A stretch of DNA of 64,000 bases from Metridium senile (Eukaryota; Cnidaria; Anthozoa; Actiniaria; Metridiidae). A model generated the notes under the pieces. It saw only the letters and a list, made by a program, of their open reading frames with translations, was not told the DNA's origin and did no database searches. Position numbers and translations under genes: made by a program. Below, piece after piece: positions 44,143 through 57,900 of the stretch (positions are counted from its first letter, which is position 1; each line of letters starts with the position of its first letter). The DNA lies in the NCBI GenBank assembly GCA_949775045.1, contig OX459105.1, forward strand, positions 16,691,353 to 16,755,352, in the 5' to 3' direction.

Positions 44143-44342
44143 AACAGGTTCCCATTTATATCTGTACTTATGCAAATTGTGTTGATGTGTGCTAAACACA
44201 CAGATCAACCAATCAGAGTATATTATTTCTAAAGTGAACTTCTCTGATTGGTTGATCTGTGTGTTTAGCACACATCAACAAAATTAGCATAAGTACAGAT
44301 TTAAATGGGAAAGTACAGATTAACAGGGAACCTGTTATTTAA
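44143..44342. mobile_element. Foldback element G, copy 3
   Basis: TAACAGGTTCCCATTTATAT...AACAGGGAACCTGTTA with the GCTAAACACACAGATCAACC core. The most compact of the three copies. Confidence 0.85.
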
Positions 44343-44989
44343 AGATTGAAAGACCAAAATGAATAGCTATGGTTCGACTAGCCTCTCAAACATATGAAAA
44401 CCATTATGTTACGTTGCAATATGAAGGCTGTGAAGTTGTAAAAAGCTAGTTATTTATAAATACCTATTTGGTTCAGTGGTTTTCATCAAAGTTTACAATA
44501 CAATAGTCCTTTTCACTGCTCCGTTCAGTGTCCACATATGATAGTTTGTGGTCACTGAGGCGGAATTGTGACAAGGACTATTGACAATAAGCCCAAGTGG
44601 TTGAGCAAAAAATAAAATCTCTATAAATTATAAGAACACTCAAACAGAAAACAATAAATATTTGATACTTTTGTCATGAATTTATTTTCTTGTTTTATTG
44701 AAGAACATGTGCATTGGCACAACATGTTACATTACCATCATAAATATTACAATATTTAAGTAAAAAATGTCCCCTTTCTATAATAACATTATTGTGAAAT
44801 AGAAATGTATGATACTTCTAGTGTAAATAGACAATATTTGTTTTGCCGACCCCAGAATGGAATTGAACTGGTGATCTCTCCCACATGTTTTGCGGGGGAA
44901 GAGGAGCGAAAGAACATCTGTTTTCTCAGGCTATGACATCAATTGATTATTATTTATGTCATTCTATTCACCCATGACACACACATGCT

Positions 44990-45078
44990 TGAAGCCCAAC
45001 CCAATCCAGGTTGTTCATAATATTATTTATTATGTGCTTGAAGCCCAACCCAATCCAGGTTGTTCATAATATTTTTTT
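44990..45078. repeat. Two-copy 46-bp direct repeat
   Basis: TGCTTGAAGCCCAACCCAATCCAGGTTGTTCATAATATT (in blocks) occurs twice in direct succession. Intergenic, beyond the 3' end of GCDH. Confidence 0.85.
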
Positions 45079-45394
45079 TTTTTCATGCAATACATTATAG
45101 CACCCATGAGAACACCTTCCCAAACATTGTGTAGCTCGCCGCAAATTTGAAAACCTTATTTATAATGTTTTATAAAACGATCATTCTACCTGAACTGATC
45201 ATTGGAAATTCTTGTACACAGTCTGATCTTTAGTCTAAAATTATTTTCATATCAGTCTCAAGAGCTACAGGCTTTATAGGGTATCCTAAGCAAAAGACAT
45301 ATTATATTTTATATGTCAAAACATGTCCTGATGACATCAATAATTATAGTCATCTTGCTGAAGATATCACATCCCAGACTGAATTAAAGACTGT

Positions 45395-48300
45395 TTAAAA
45401 CGATGGTATTCCTGTGATTGCCCGTCCCATGATTAATGCATGGATATCATGAGTACCTGCAAAGTCAAAGAGTTTTACACAGTTAGTATATTTACTAGTA
45501 AGAATGGTTTGAACCTAGATGCCAGAATACAGGCACAAGCAAAACTTAAATGGAAAAAATCAATACTGGAGCAAGTCTCCTGCAAATAATCCAGATAAGG
45601 TAGTAAAAAGACTAGTGTACAAGAATAGTATGGGAGACAATAATGTTAAGAACAATAACAATTTACATAGCTCCTATCCAGGTACGTTTAGACAAAGAGA
45701 ATTCCAGAGTCTAGGAGCAGAAACTAAAAAACATCTTGCACCATAAGACTTCAGGCAATATTTGGTTGTCTTGATAAGTAATTAAATCATTAGAGGATCA
45801 GAGAGATTAAGCAATAAAGATATATTACAGTTAGCAATAACATTTGTTATCCAGAGAGACAATTATGAACAATGATGAAAAAGTTATAATAAGCCTCATT
45901 TCTCTTGAGCTATTACAAAGCTCATATTGCATTACAAATCTTCTTTTCTCCTAGCTCCTTGCAAAGCATGAGGTGAGAAACAACTCCCTCCAAGATGCAT
46001 TACAAATCTACAGTTATGAATATGTAGAGGACTTATCGGACTGATGTACGGATAGAGTGTCATTCGGATACCTTACCTTCATAAGTATTGACAGACTCTA
46101 GATTCATGACATGACGAATAACGTGATACTCATCTGCTATACCATTCCCTGCAAAATAAAGATAGTGATGGATGATCATTGATATAAATGATGATGATGA
46201 TAAAGTGATGGTGCTGATGATGTTAATGATGGTGACGACAATGTTGTTGATGATGACTGCAGTGTTCACTGCATGATTATAACAATGGTAATGATAATGT
46301 TTGTGATGATGATGATGACAGCAATAATAATGATTATAGTGATGATAATGATGCTGGTAAAATTTACCAGGAAATGTATAAATCATGTTATTAACAATCA
46401 ACTATGATGGTAATTATTGCATACCTCCAAGCATATCTCTAGCCGTCCTGGCAATATCCAGTGATTTACCACAGCTATTGCGTTTTATCATTGAAACCAT
46501 TTCTGGACAATGTCTACAACAAATAAATACATTACATTATGAAATCACATGTACTCAAGATAGTTAGATATCATAAAAGGTGGCTTTAGTCAGACATGCA
46601 TGTTACATCCACTAGACCAGGTCAATCAGAGACTTTAGTGAATCTATCTGACTCTAGATGTTAGATATCTGAGTAAAAAACTATCTTCCTCACTAGATTT
46701 GAACCTTTCCAATCAAGAAATTACATTGTTGTGTGTGACTGTTTTACTATAGCAGTGGTGCTCTCTCCATGGTTACTTAAACTTTGATGTATATTTTGTG
46801 AAGTCAAATAAGAATACAAATGAATATGCTGTTGTTTTTGTACTAGAGTTAAATTAACATACTTTCCCTCATCCTTTAGTCTGCCAACTTGAAGACATGC
46901 ATGAAGGCCAAGCGTAATCTAAACAACAAACAAAAATATTATCACCTACAATAATTATCAAGACCAAAATATATTTGCTCACCTCTGTTGCCATATCTGC
47001 TAGTTTTTTCTGTATGAGTTGGTTGGCAGCAAGGGGCCTACCAAACTGTTTTCTGTAGATTAATATAAAGTATCCTTTTAGTTGTCAATTGTTCCACAAA
47101 ACAGTATTTCTTTATGTTAGCATTTACCTGTCTAGAACATACTGCCTTGCTGTCTCATAACAAAACTCTGCTGCACCAAGAGCACCCCAACCTATACCAT
47201 ACCTAGCACTGTTAAGACATCCAAATGGACCCTGGAAATTATAACCATCAATGTAAGCTTTGTCAGTCATAATGCATGTACAAGAGTTAATGATTGATAC
47301 ACGATTGGACGATTGGACGATTGGACAGTGATGATGATGATGAATTTTTATTATACCCAACTGTTAAAAGAAGAGAAAGTGTGATCGAAGGTGGTAGCCT
47401 TTGTACATTTTCTATTATGAAGACAATTACCTTTCGTATTTTTGTAATTAACTTTTTGTAACATATCTAAATGTGTATGTTTTATTGCCAGAACCAGAAT
47501 GAGTTACAACTTTCCTTTATCATTCAGATACAATGGCAGCCTATTGCAAAAATTATTAACTAGATATGCTTATACATATGTAGAAACACAGAGTTGAAAA
47601 AACATACCTTTAGCCCTTCAACATGTGGAAGTAGGTTACTAGCAGGGATTTCTACATCTTCCATTACTATCATTCCTGTCGTGGATGCACGTAGAGAGAA
47701 TTTGCCATCAATCTTTGGAGTAGACAATCCTTTCATGCCCTGTTTATAACATTGATAAGCGTAAGACTATCATGCAAGAAGTACAGCAGCTAAGTAACTG
47801 ATGCATTTATCATGTTAAGTACCTTCTCTAGAATAAATCCTCTGATCTTGTTGTCACATTTCCCCCAAACAACAAACACATCAGCCAGGGGAGAGTTAGT
47901 AATCCTGTAATATTGATATCAAATGATGAAAAATAATTGTTCCTCTATCATCCCGTTCTATAGACCCTTTTAATAAGTCCCGAAGTGTTGTGTTTTCCGT
48001 GCTTGATGTCAAATTTATTCTTTTCAATTCCTTTCATATTATACAAATTTCAAAAGAATAAATTTGATGTCAAGCACAGAAAACACAACACTTCGGGACT
48101 TATTAAAATGGTCTATATATTATCTCCTTCCATCAATACCTTATTAATAATTATATAATAAAGGTTTATTGAAAATAATATCATGCCATGACCAAAAAAC
48201 TGATAAAAATATCATTTATCAATATTGTAACTTGATCCTTTATGAAGTATAAAATATACTGACCATGTTTTACTGCCGTTCAGTGTATATGTATCACTTG

Positions 48301-51300
48301 ATGGGTTATATCTTGCTCTAGTTTCCATGCTCCCTGGGTCACTGCCATGGTTGGGCTCAGTTAAACCAAATGAACCAACAATCTCACCACGAGCTAGGTA
48401 AAACATAGATATTAATACCAATATCATCCCCACCATCATCATTAATTGCTATCATCATCACAATCATGATTATCATCATTACCATCATCATGATCACCAT
48501 CATTTCCATCATTACAATCATGATTATCATCGTTACTATCATGGTCACAATTATCATTGCTACCATTGTTATTTTTATAGCTATTGTTCTTGACTGGCTA
48601 GCCTCGTGTTCTCATTGAAACATAAATTATGAAGTTTTCACATGTATATGAGGCTAGCCAGTCAAAAACAATAGTTATTAAAATTGAATATTTCGATTCT
48701 GTGTATTGCCATCATCATCACTAGGACTATTTAGTGTTTTTAAATTAAATATTAAGTATTTTTCTAATACAAAGGAGCTCATATATAGTTTCCATGTGAA
48801 TCCACAGGAAGCCCAAACCTACCCAGTCTGGGAAGATATTTCTCTCTTTGTTCCTCTGTTCCATAGGCATGAATAGGATGCATGACGAGAGAGGACTGGA
48901 CACTCATAGCAGATCGATAACCACTGTCAACTCTACAAAAAAAAAACCATTGGTTTGGATGCTGATGATCATGATGATGATAGTGGTGATGGTGATTGTT
49001 ATGATGACAATGGTTATCATTATAATTATGATGATGAAGATGGTGTTAATTATTATAAAGATGTTGATGATGATTAATATAATGATATTGATGATTACCG
49101 GTATTATAAAGATTACGATAATACAATACCTCTCAACTTCTCTAGCAATCAGTCCATATGCGACAGATGACACTCCAGCACAACCATACCCTATAAATGG
49201 ACAACATCTTGGTATAAATGTGTCATCAACAACAAAGGTACCCCAAAGATAACTAAGCTATCTAATGCAGCCACTAACAGTGTTCAAAGAATGACAATAC
49301 CTTCAAAGATAACTAAGCTATCTAATGCAGCCACTAACAGTGTTCAAAGAATGACAATACCTTTAAAGATAACTAAGCTATCTAATGCAGCCACTAACAG
49401 TGTTCAAAGAATGACAATACCTTCAAAGATAACTAAGCTATCTAATGCAGCCACTAACAGTGTTCAAAGAATGACAATACCTTCAATAGTTGCACCTAGT
49501 ACTCCCATCTCACCCATCTCAGACATGATTTCCCTGTGGAAATCTAACAAAAAAAAGCACAAAATGGATACATTAGATTACATATAGTCCATAAATGGTA
49601 TGTGGCATAGTATTAACTGGTCAAAATTGCAAATTCATACTAATATCATAATGCAGTGGTAGATCTTTGATAGAGAATCTCTCTAATCTATAAGGAATTG
49701 AGATACATTTTTGAAAGAGTATCTGACTTACGTTCATTTCTGTTAGCCATCAGTACCCGTGGCATTAACTTCTCTTGGCAATAATCTCTAAACTGATCCC
49801 TGGAAAATATCATAACACCTTGTATTCATAAGGGCATAAGGGGGCTTTTATTTATTAGTGTATTGGGGGGGGGGGGGGGGGGGGCAAAATCTTGTGTTGT
49901 CTTTCCAAATATTATACAACCCCCCCTTTTTCGTTGGTAAAAAATGTCATAACCCCCCTATATTTGAAAGCTGCATAATATTAGTATCAACCCCCTTGGT
50001 CTACCCAAGTCTTCCCTACAAAAACTACAATATGTACAAAATTCTGCCGCAAGGCTCGTCACTATATGTCGTAAACATGATCATATTTCGCCTGTTCTTC
50101 CTGTAGAACAACGTATCGAATATAAAATACTTTTGATACATTTAAAATTTTGAATAACAGTGCTCCTTTGTATCTCTCCGACCTCATTAAAGTGTATGCA
50201 CCTTCTCGGTCCTTCCTCATCCAATCTTTTAAAAAATCTTCTTTTAATCTGAAATCCTATGGTAGGAGGGCTTTCTCCTATGCAGCACCTGAACTGTGGA
50301 ACAGCCTCCCAGTTAACATAAAATCCAGTCCTTCTATTGATCTTTTTAAAAGTAATCTTAAGACCTGGCTCTTTAAGCGAGCATTTGATTTACTTTAGAT
50401 ACATGTACGCCATTTTCTTTTATGAATGGTGATTTAAATTTTAGTTAAGTCCTAACCATTAATGTTTTATTGAATTTTATAAAAAGTTAAAAAGCTCAAA
50501 TTATACATTATCATGAATTATAATTTTTTTTTCCAATTTTAAACTCTGTATTTATAGTATGTATTTTAAATAAAAACTGTTTTGTCATTTTATATTTTTA
50601 ATTAAAAAGTTTTATCATAATTTTGTAAAGCGCTGTTGCAATCCCCAGATAAAACAGCGCTATATAAATTTTCTTTATTACTATTATTATTATATAGCTT
50701 CCAAAAACAATGTGACCCCCCTCAATATTGCCGACCCCCCATACACTAATCAATGAAAGCCCTCTTAGAAACCAATAAAAAGTATAGTACATACATGTAC
50801 CAATCAAATTAGTACTAAATAGTGCTAATTAAACTAAAGCAAACAAACAATTTAGCATAAATAAGTACTATTTGGTACATATAATTGTTCATGGGTTTAA
50901 TGCAAGAACTTCACCCCTCTCTCCCCTCCCTTGATGGTATTATTGGTCATACCTGACCATCTTTTCTTCTTCTGTCAGTCTACTGTCTAAGCTAAGAGGA
51001 TCCATGTACTCAAACTTTGCTGTGAATTGAACACAAGAATGATATTTAATGATAAAAAGTGTAATGGGTAAAAGCTTGAAGATATTAGAAAGATTTTACT
51101 GATACCTACTGAGAAGAGATGGGGGGAAAATTACTGATCATTAAACGTTATATTCAATGAGGTTATTCTATGATACATTGCAGGCACGCACAACAATGGT
51201 TATTAAATTAACTACGAAATATAAGGATTTCAAGAAGTGATACATGAAAGAAATATAAGATTAAGATTAAAAATTAACAAAGTTGTTATGTCACTGACCA

Positions 51301-51622
51301 AATTGTTTCCGTTTCTGTTCCAAAGGAGCTAATTAGAATGTCAAGGTAAACAAGCATTTAATTTATATTCAAATAAATAAATAAATATCCATAAATATCC
51401 ATACAAATATAAATTAAGCTCTAGATTATGAAATATTGCAAAATTAAATTAGAGCGCTTGCATAACACATGTAGTGTGTAGACACCACTGACATAGCTAC
51501 TATTCAAGGATACTAAGCTCCAACGGAGCGGCAGTAGTCTTAGATCGTGACAGTAACAATGGCGCCGTCCTTGTCGTAAAGATCGGTCGTATTCCTGATA
51601 AAAGGAGCTTTTTTGAGGCCAT
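45395..51622 (-). CDS. GCDH: Glutaryl-CoA dehydrogenase, mitochondrial, 16 exons
   Basis: FAD enzyme of the mitochondrial matrix that oxidises and decarboxylates glutaryl-CoA to crotonyl-CoA in lysine, hydroxylysine and tryptophan breakdown. Exons: 51622-51514, 51328-51299, 51019-50953, 49799-49732, 49543-49481, 49190-49130, 48932-48823, 48393-48264, 47904-47823, 47739-47608, 47231-47128, 47052-46983, 46918-46863, 46513-46425, 46148-46077, 45456-45395 (1305 nt, 434 aa; human 438). The N-terminus ([18 protein letters not shown]) is basic and suits mitochondrial import. Family motifs: [64 protein letters not shown], and [12 protein letters not shown] with catalytic Glu414. Exons 1 and 2 are the least certain (no close family match), but the phases fit. 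Confidence 0.94.
46165..46362. repeat. GAT-rich degenerate tract, GCDH intron
   Basis: Interrupted ATGATGATGATAAAGTGATG tract just upstream (in transcript order) of exon 46148-46077. Confidence 0.8.
47960..48120. mobile_element. Foldback with ATAGACCCTTTTAATAAGTCC ends
   Basis: TAATAAGTCCCGAAGTGTTG and TTGATGTCAAATTTATTCTT at the left mirror AAGAATAAATTTGATGTCAA and CAACACTTCGGGACTTATTA at the right. It lies in a GCDH intron. Confidence 0.85.
48420..48562. repeat. CATCAT/ATCACC tract, GCDH intron
   Basis: Interrupted trinucleotide tract about 30 bp upstream of the acceptor of exon 48393-48264; GAT-type on the GCDH sense strand. Confidence 0.85.
48585..48682. mobile_element. Small foldback, 'TTCTTGACTGGCTAGCC' family, copy 1
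   Basis: ATTGTTCTTGACTGGCTAGC mirrors GCTAGCCAGTCAAAAACAAT. A second copy lies at 53420-53515 in CHERP. Confidence 0.75.
48955..49092. repeat. GAT-rich tract, GCDH intron
   Basis: ATGATGATAGTGGTGATGGT and variants lie between exon 49190-49130 and exon 48932-48823; the sense strand carries the ATC form. Confidence 0.8.
49241..49480 (-). repeat. 60-bp tandem repeat of a splice donor, 4 copies (GCDH)
   Basis: The array starts exactly at the 5' splice site of exon 49543-49481. On the sense strand the exon ends ATTGAAG, followed by GTATTGTCATTCTTTGAACA; each 60-bp unit then ends TTTGAAG (or close to it) and is followed by another GTATTGTCATTC. Each boundary is therefore a donor look-alike. Units are nearly identical, which indicates recent expansion. 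Confidence 0.95.
49845..50775. mobile_element. G-rich foldback element interrupted by a LINE tail
   Basis: The left end GGGGGCTTTTATTTATTAGTG with a run of about 20 G mirrors the right end CCCCCCATACACTAATCAATGAAAGCCCTC. AACCCCCC-type blocks line both sides. A related element begins at 63790. The 5'-truncated LINE 50005-50695 sits inside it. Confidence 0.65.
50005..50695 (+). mobile_element. 5'-truncated CR1/L2-type LINE, 3' end only
   Basis: Translation gives [20 protein letters not shown] and, after a frameshift, [20 protein letters not shown] and [20 protein letters not shown]. These are the conserved C-terminal tail found after reverse transcriptase in CR1/L2/Jockey-group LINEs. It ends with an AT-rich UTR and AGCGCTATATAAATTTTCTT. 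Inactive; antisense to GCDH. Confidence 0.8.
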
Positions 51623-51971
51623 TTTTGATGCGTAAATGCCGTAGTATCGTAATCTTGATCAAGTGTTCGCGATTTTTTTTTGTTTATAGGGAGAGGTCTG
51701 GTAACTAGTACATAGTCCCCCCGCGCGTTGGTCAGCCATCTTGGATTGACTTTTTTACATGTGATTTTGTTTGAGGGTGAAAAACACGAGTTTGTAGCTG
51801 TTATTTTTTTGCGTAACTTATCAATAATTCAACTGTTTTTATTGTGAAATGTAGTTCAATTATCAAAGATGTCCTTGTAGCTTTACAAAGCGCTGCAAAC
51901 TAGTTTTTTTGCAAGATTTTGAAATTTGATTTGAAACATCAAGAGTTTATCTTGCTTGAACGTCGACTATC
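51623..51971. promoter_or_regulatory. Divergent GCDH/CHERP promoter interval
   Basis: 349 bases between opposed start codons. It contains GCCATCTTGGAT (51735-51746), the reverse of the YY1-type CAAGATGGC motif, and no clear TATA box. Bidirectional use is inferred. Confidence 0.45.
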
Positions 51972-54900
51972 ATGGCCGATGTTAATCAAACAAAGCCTCC
52001 GTTTCCTGCTCCTGAAGGTTAGTCAAGTATTCTATTCGTATCGTACATTTTTGAAAATATTGAACTGACATTTGTTTAGGTTGAATGATGATATTTTGAC
52101 TGATTGATTGACTGTCTGACTAACTGATTGACTGACTGATTGATTGACTAACTGATTGATTGACTGATTGATTGACTAACTGACTGATTGACTAACTGAT
52201 TGACTAACTGACTGACTGATTGACTAACTGACTGATTGACTGACTGATTGATTGACTAACTGACTGATTGATTGACTGATTGACCAACTGACTGATCGAC
52301 TGACTGATTGATTGACTGACTGACTGATTGACTGACTAACTGATTGATTGACTGACTGATTGATTGACTAACAAATTGATTGACTGATTGACTGACTGAC
52401 TTATTGATTGACTGACTGACTGACTGATTGACTAACTGATTGATTGACTGACTGACTGTCTGCTTGATATATTAAAATGCTATTCCTATCTACCAGACCA
52501 GGAGCTCAAGACAATCATTGATAAGCTTGCAAACTTTGTTGCAAGAAATGGAAGCAAATTTGAAGAAATGACCAGACAGAAGCAAAAGGATAACCAAAAA
52601 TTTGGATTCCTGAATAGCGGCAACAGTTACTATAATTACTACAGATGGAGGGTTTCCTCAGAGATAGGTAAAATAGCCTATTTGTATCTAAAGACCTAAT
52701 TGGCTAACATGTTTCTACCCAATTCAAGCAACTCGTTAGCCTATTTATATTTATATAGGTTATTATAAAATATTTGATTTAAATCACGCGCTCTGATTGG
52801 CTGAGAAGCGTTCTCTATAACTCAACAGTGCACGGAGCATCGATTTGTTTGATTTTAACTACTGAATATTTTATAAAAGAAATAGAAAACTCGGCCGCAG
52901 TACTCTATCGAGTTATAGAGCACTTTGGAATTTTAAGAAGACTTGAGAAGCGCTTAGAAGCACTTCGCTACGCGTTGTGCTTCTCCTAACGCTTCTCTCG
53001 TCTTCTTAAAATCCCCGCGTGCTCTATAACTCAACAGAGCACGCTGCCTCGTTTTCTATTTCTTCATTATTTATAGGTTTTTATTTATTTTAAATTTGTT
53101 TTATAGGTTGGTTTCTTCAACCTTTTTTTGAATTTCTTCAGTTATAGTAATATTAATGGTGGCTTAACTCTAGAATAACTGGCCAATAGACCCTTTTAGT
53201 TCTGTATGCAAATTGCACATTTCAGATCACATGACACTCCCTTGAGAGTTGTTCTTTTATGTCAAATATTAAAATATTTATGCATAACAAATGATTAAAT
53301 CCAAAGGGAATGAACACATGGTTTTAAGTGGGTAAATAAACATTGAAGCTGAATGGGTCTATTATTTAAATAAAAACAGAATCTTTTGTGTTATATTCCA
53401 AACCGAAATATGGTGACCTGCTATTGTTCTTGACTGGCTAGCCTTATTTTCATGTTGGAGCACAATAGAGTTTTCACATGTACAATAGACAAGCCACTCA
53501 AGAACAATAGTTATTTAAATTGGTCACCATTTTTATATTTGATGTATTGCATTGTTGAATGAATTACTATAGTGGCTGGGTTTTCTAGAGTTATTTCTTA
53601 ATTGTTTCCTTTTTCAGCCAAAAGTCAAACTCAGCAATATGAACAATCCCAAAATAAGCAGGCCACAGTACAACAGTCAATCAACACAGCACCATGGCAA
53701 CAACAACCCACAATGCCGCAGGTATGAATACATTTTATTTCTTCTCCTTTGTTTTATTGATCCCTACTCCTTAATGCCTTTTATCTCATCAGTTTTAACT
53801 GGGCCCCAAAAATGCTAACTTAACTTTACTAATAACATGAAATTTTTAACACTGTAAAAAATGTTGACTTAACTTTACTGGCGTTTCAAGCTTTAGCCCT
53901 TCGTTGGAGTAAAAGAGTTAGACTAAGAGAGATACTACTATAAATGGCGGGAGAATGGCTTTGTGTTGCCGCAGCCTATATTCAATTCAATTCAATTTAT
54001 TTATAAATATATAATGTTGTACATTTGATTTACGTGCGCAGCCTGCAGGTAGCATAACTAGTCGAGGCAGGCTGTGCAGATACTTTAGATAGAGATTTAC
54101 ATTTTGATATTACAATTATACTTATTATTTCAATATATTACAAAAATAGTAATGTTTTAAATGCTAACCGAAAAGAAATAAATAAATAAATAAATAATAA
54201 TAACAATAATATATAGACATATATATTACATTAAATAATACACACACATATATTTTTACAGATCTGTTAAAGAAAATATATGTATACAATACAATTGAGG
54301 TACCAATTATTTCAATTTTGAGATTTTTGATATTATTTCCGAAGTATTTAAGTATGCGTCTTCCTCTTCTAAGATTTGCTTCAAACTATTTTTTAATTTG
54401 GACTTGAATAGGTTTTTGCTTGATTGACGTATGTTCTCAGGGACTGCATTCCAGATTCTACTTCCGGTGGAGGAGAACGATTTGTTAAATTTGGATGTTC
54501 TGCCACGTTGAATAAAAAGATTTCCTGAATTAGCAGCTCTAGTATGATAATTATGTACAGATGTTACATGAGTGAATAAATTTATAATATTCGGGGGGGC
54601 AATATTTTTATACACGTCGTGCATCAGCACTGAGATAGTATGAAAGTAAAACATATCTAGTGGGAGGATATCAGAAGCCACAAATAAAGGGATTGCGTGT
54701 TCACGGTTTGTAGCAAAGTGCATAAGTCTTAGGGCGCGTTTTTGAAGAATCAAGATTTTATTTAGGTTTGATTTAGTAGTTTGGCCCCAAACAGATAGCC
54801 CATAAGAGATATATGGGTGGACTAAGGATTGATAAATAGTGCGTAGGGTTGAATATGGAACATAATGCCGCAATCTAGAGATAATGCCGATGGTTTTACT

Positions 54901-57900
54901 TATTTTCAAAGTTATGTAATTTATATGGTAGTTCCAAGATAAGTTTCGATCAATTACGAGACCTAGGTATTTAACGTAGTCTTTCTTCTCCAGAGGTGTC
55001 AGTTTCCGGGTATTGGTATCAAGTACATTTATAATTGGATTAAAGTCACCCTTTTTTTGGTATGGAGCAAAAATAATATAATTTGATTTCTTAATATTTA
55101 ATGTTAATTTGTTAGCTAGCAGCCAGTCGCAAATATTAGCTAGTTCCTTATTTACAGTTCTTTCGAGAGATCGCAAGTTTGTATCTGAATATAGTAAGTT
55201 TGTATCGTCTGCAAATAGGAAGAAGCGGAATTTATCACTGGAATTTTGGATGTCATTTATATAAAGTAGAAAAAGTAAAGGTCCTAGGACAGATCCTTGT
55301 GGTACACCGTATAGTGTTTGTTCTTTATCAGATATACTTGATTTAATTTGGGTTGTTTGCTTTCTCTCAAATAAATAGGAGGCAAACCAATTATTAGTTA
55401 TCCCTCGAATTCCATAATGTTCTAGTTTAGATAGTAATATTTTGTGATTGACTGTATCAAAAGCTTTTTGTAGATCAATAAATATCCCGCAGGAGAACAT
55501 TTTTTTATCCATATTCACTTGGATTTCACTTATCAAATCTAGTAATGCGTGTTGTGTTGAATGCTTTTCGCGAAATCCATACTGTGAAGGGTGGAGGATA
55601 TTATTTAACTCTATGTAATTTTTAAGTCGGTTGTAAACTAGTTTCTCAAAAATACGATTTATGTTAGAAAGTAGAGAAATTGGGCGATAATTTCCAGGGT
55701 CTTCTTCATCTCCGTCTTTATAGATGGGAACAATCTTAGAATATTTTAACTTAGAAGGATATATTGCAGTCTTTATTGATAGGTTCATTATATCTGCAAG
55801 TGGCTTTGATAAAATCGATTTTGCACATTTAAATATGACAACTGGAAATGAATACAAGCCATAGGCTTTGTTAGTCAGGAGGGAAGTAATTTCTAATTCT
55901 ATCTCGAGTGTAGAAACGGAATAAAGAAAAATGAGTTGAGAGGGCTATTATTGTCCAGATATTCATAGTATGGTGCTTTGGAATTGGGCAGGCTAGATGC
56001 TAGTTTGTGTCCCACAGTCGCAAAGTGTTTATTCATTGTGTCAGATATCTTTTTAGGATCTTTAGTTGTGCTTCTGTTATTTTGTTTGATAGCATTAATA
56101 GATAGTTTTTTATTCTTCTTGTTAGATATAAGGCTATTTATTCCTTGCCATGTTTTTTTCATATTGCTAATATTAAATTCAAAGTAGTTATGATAATAAA
56201 GTTTTTTACTTAATCTTGTAAGCTTAGATATTTTATTACGGTAAATGTTATACTTTTTTCTATCTCCACCAAGGTAGAGTTTGTTTTTTATTCTAATTGA
56301 TTTACGCAACCCCTTGGTTATCCATGGCTTCGATAGTTGTTTATTTTTACGTTTCGAAATCGTTTTGACGGGTGCATGTTTGTTAATTGCCTTATTAACT
56401 TTATTATAAAAAGAGGAGAATAATTGATTAACATCCTGATGTACGTCGCAGTTAATCTGATTATCTAAATTGATATCGCGAAGATCCTCTATGAATGCAG
56501 TCTCTGAGAATTTTGAAAAGTCTCGTAGTTTTTGTTTTCCATTGCATGTAAATTCCTTCTTTCTCGAGGATAAAATACAAAATTGTGTAAAATGATCACT
56601 TATGTCCGATACAATATTGCCACTAACAAGTGGTTGCTCAATCAAATTGAAAAATATATTGTCAATAAGTGTAGCTGACTTATTATGAACTCTTGTTGGT
56701 TTATCAATGGATGGCATAAATCCGTAACTTTGTAATGCAAGAAGAAAATTTTGTGCATACCTGCATGACTCGGATTTAAGAAGATTTATATTGAAATCCC
56801 CTAGGATATAGATCGGTTTGTTTGATGCACTATACTTTTCCAATGTAGATTCAATATATTTTAAAAATGAGTCTGGAGAATTATGTTGCCGGTAGACAAC
56901 TCCACATATAATATTTGATTTTTTGCTAAATTCAATTTCGATCCATAGCGACTGGAAAGCCTCATTAGATGTTGTTTCAATAACTTTGTATTTCAGGGCA
57001 TCATCAATATACATTCCAACTCCTCCTACTGACAGAGGTGTTGGAGCATATTCAAATCTATATCCCGGAATAGATGGATTAAAATCAAGTAATTTTTTGC
57101 TAGTTATTCTAGATTCAGTTATACCGATTATGCTAAACTTATAGTCTAATTCATTTAGTAAATGATTTTGAAAGTTATCGATGTTGTGTCTAAGGCTTCT
57201 AATATTACTATGTAGAAAAGAGATGTTCGTATCAGATATTGAATTTTTAAGAGTAGAGAAACTATGCGGAGAATAGTAATTAGCTTTGACTTGTTTGTAT
57301 TCAATATTGCTATCAGGATTTATATTAGCATTTGTGTTAAGGTTGAATATATCTAAGTCATATATGCTAGTTAATTTGTTCAAGTATTTCTTATTTGGTA
57401 AGTTGCTTTCTGAACTAGAATTAAATTGACCATGTGCTGAAATTATGTCATGGTCATAGTAAGGCAGTTCTTTAAGCAAATTATCAGTGAATTGTCAAGT
57501 TGATGATTAGAAATATATATATAGCTACTATATTTATACAAGTGTCACTTATCTATTTTGATTTCTCGTTCTTGGTCTTCCTCTTGTCGATTGTGTTGAT
57601 GGGTATGACATTGCCGCTGTTTGATGAAACTCAGGCTGTAGTGTTGGGTCTGTACCGCATTCTAGATTGCTTAATACATCGATACTTGTTACACGTATCA
57701 CCTTTGACTCCGAAGAGGCTTTAAGCAGCACCGAGGAGTTCTTTGTCCAGCAAAAACTGTAGTTATGTTCTTTTTGGAACTCCTTGGCTTTTGCAAACAA
57801 TTTTTGAGTGCGGGGAGTTAGATGGTCATAGATTCCGATCTTTCCGTTCAATGCAGTTTCAGCGCCAATGTTGTCTAGGTCTATCTTGGTTATTTCATTT

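Noticed and set aside
44850..44905. tRNA/SINE-like B box (AGTTCAATTCC on the minus strand)
   Set aside because: No box A at the right distance and no second copy seen in the window.
45519..45746. Small plus-strand open frame rich in Asn and Lys
   Set aside because: It lies in the last GCDH intron with no recognisable domain or codon signal; perhaps part of a decayed transposon.
48823..48925. Acceptor at 48924/48923 for the GCDH exon
   Set aside because: An acceptor nine bases further upstream (48934/48933) gives ERVDSGYRS, matching the family; the nearer AG would lose three conserved residues.
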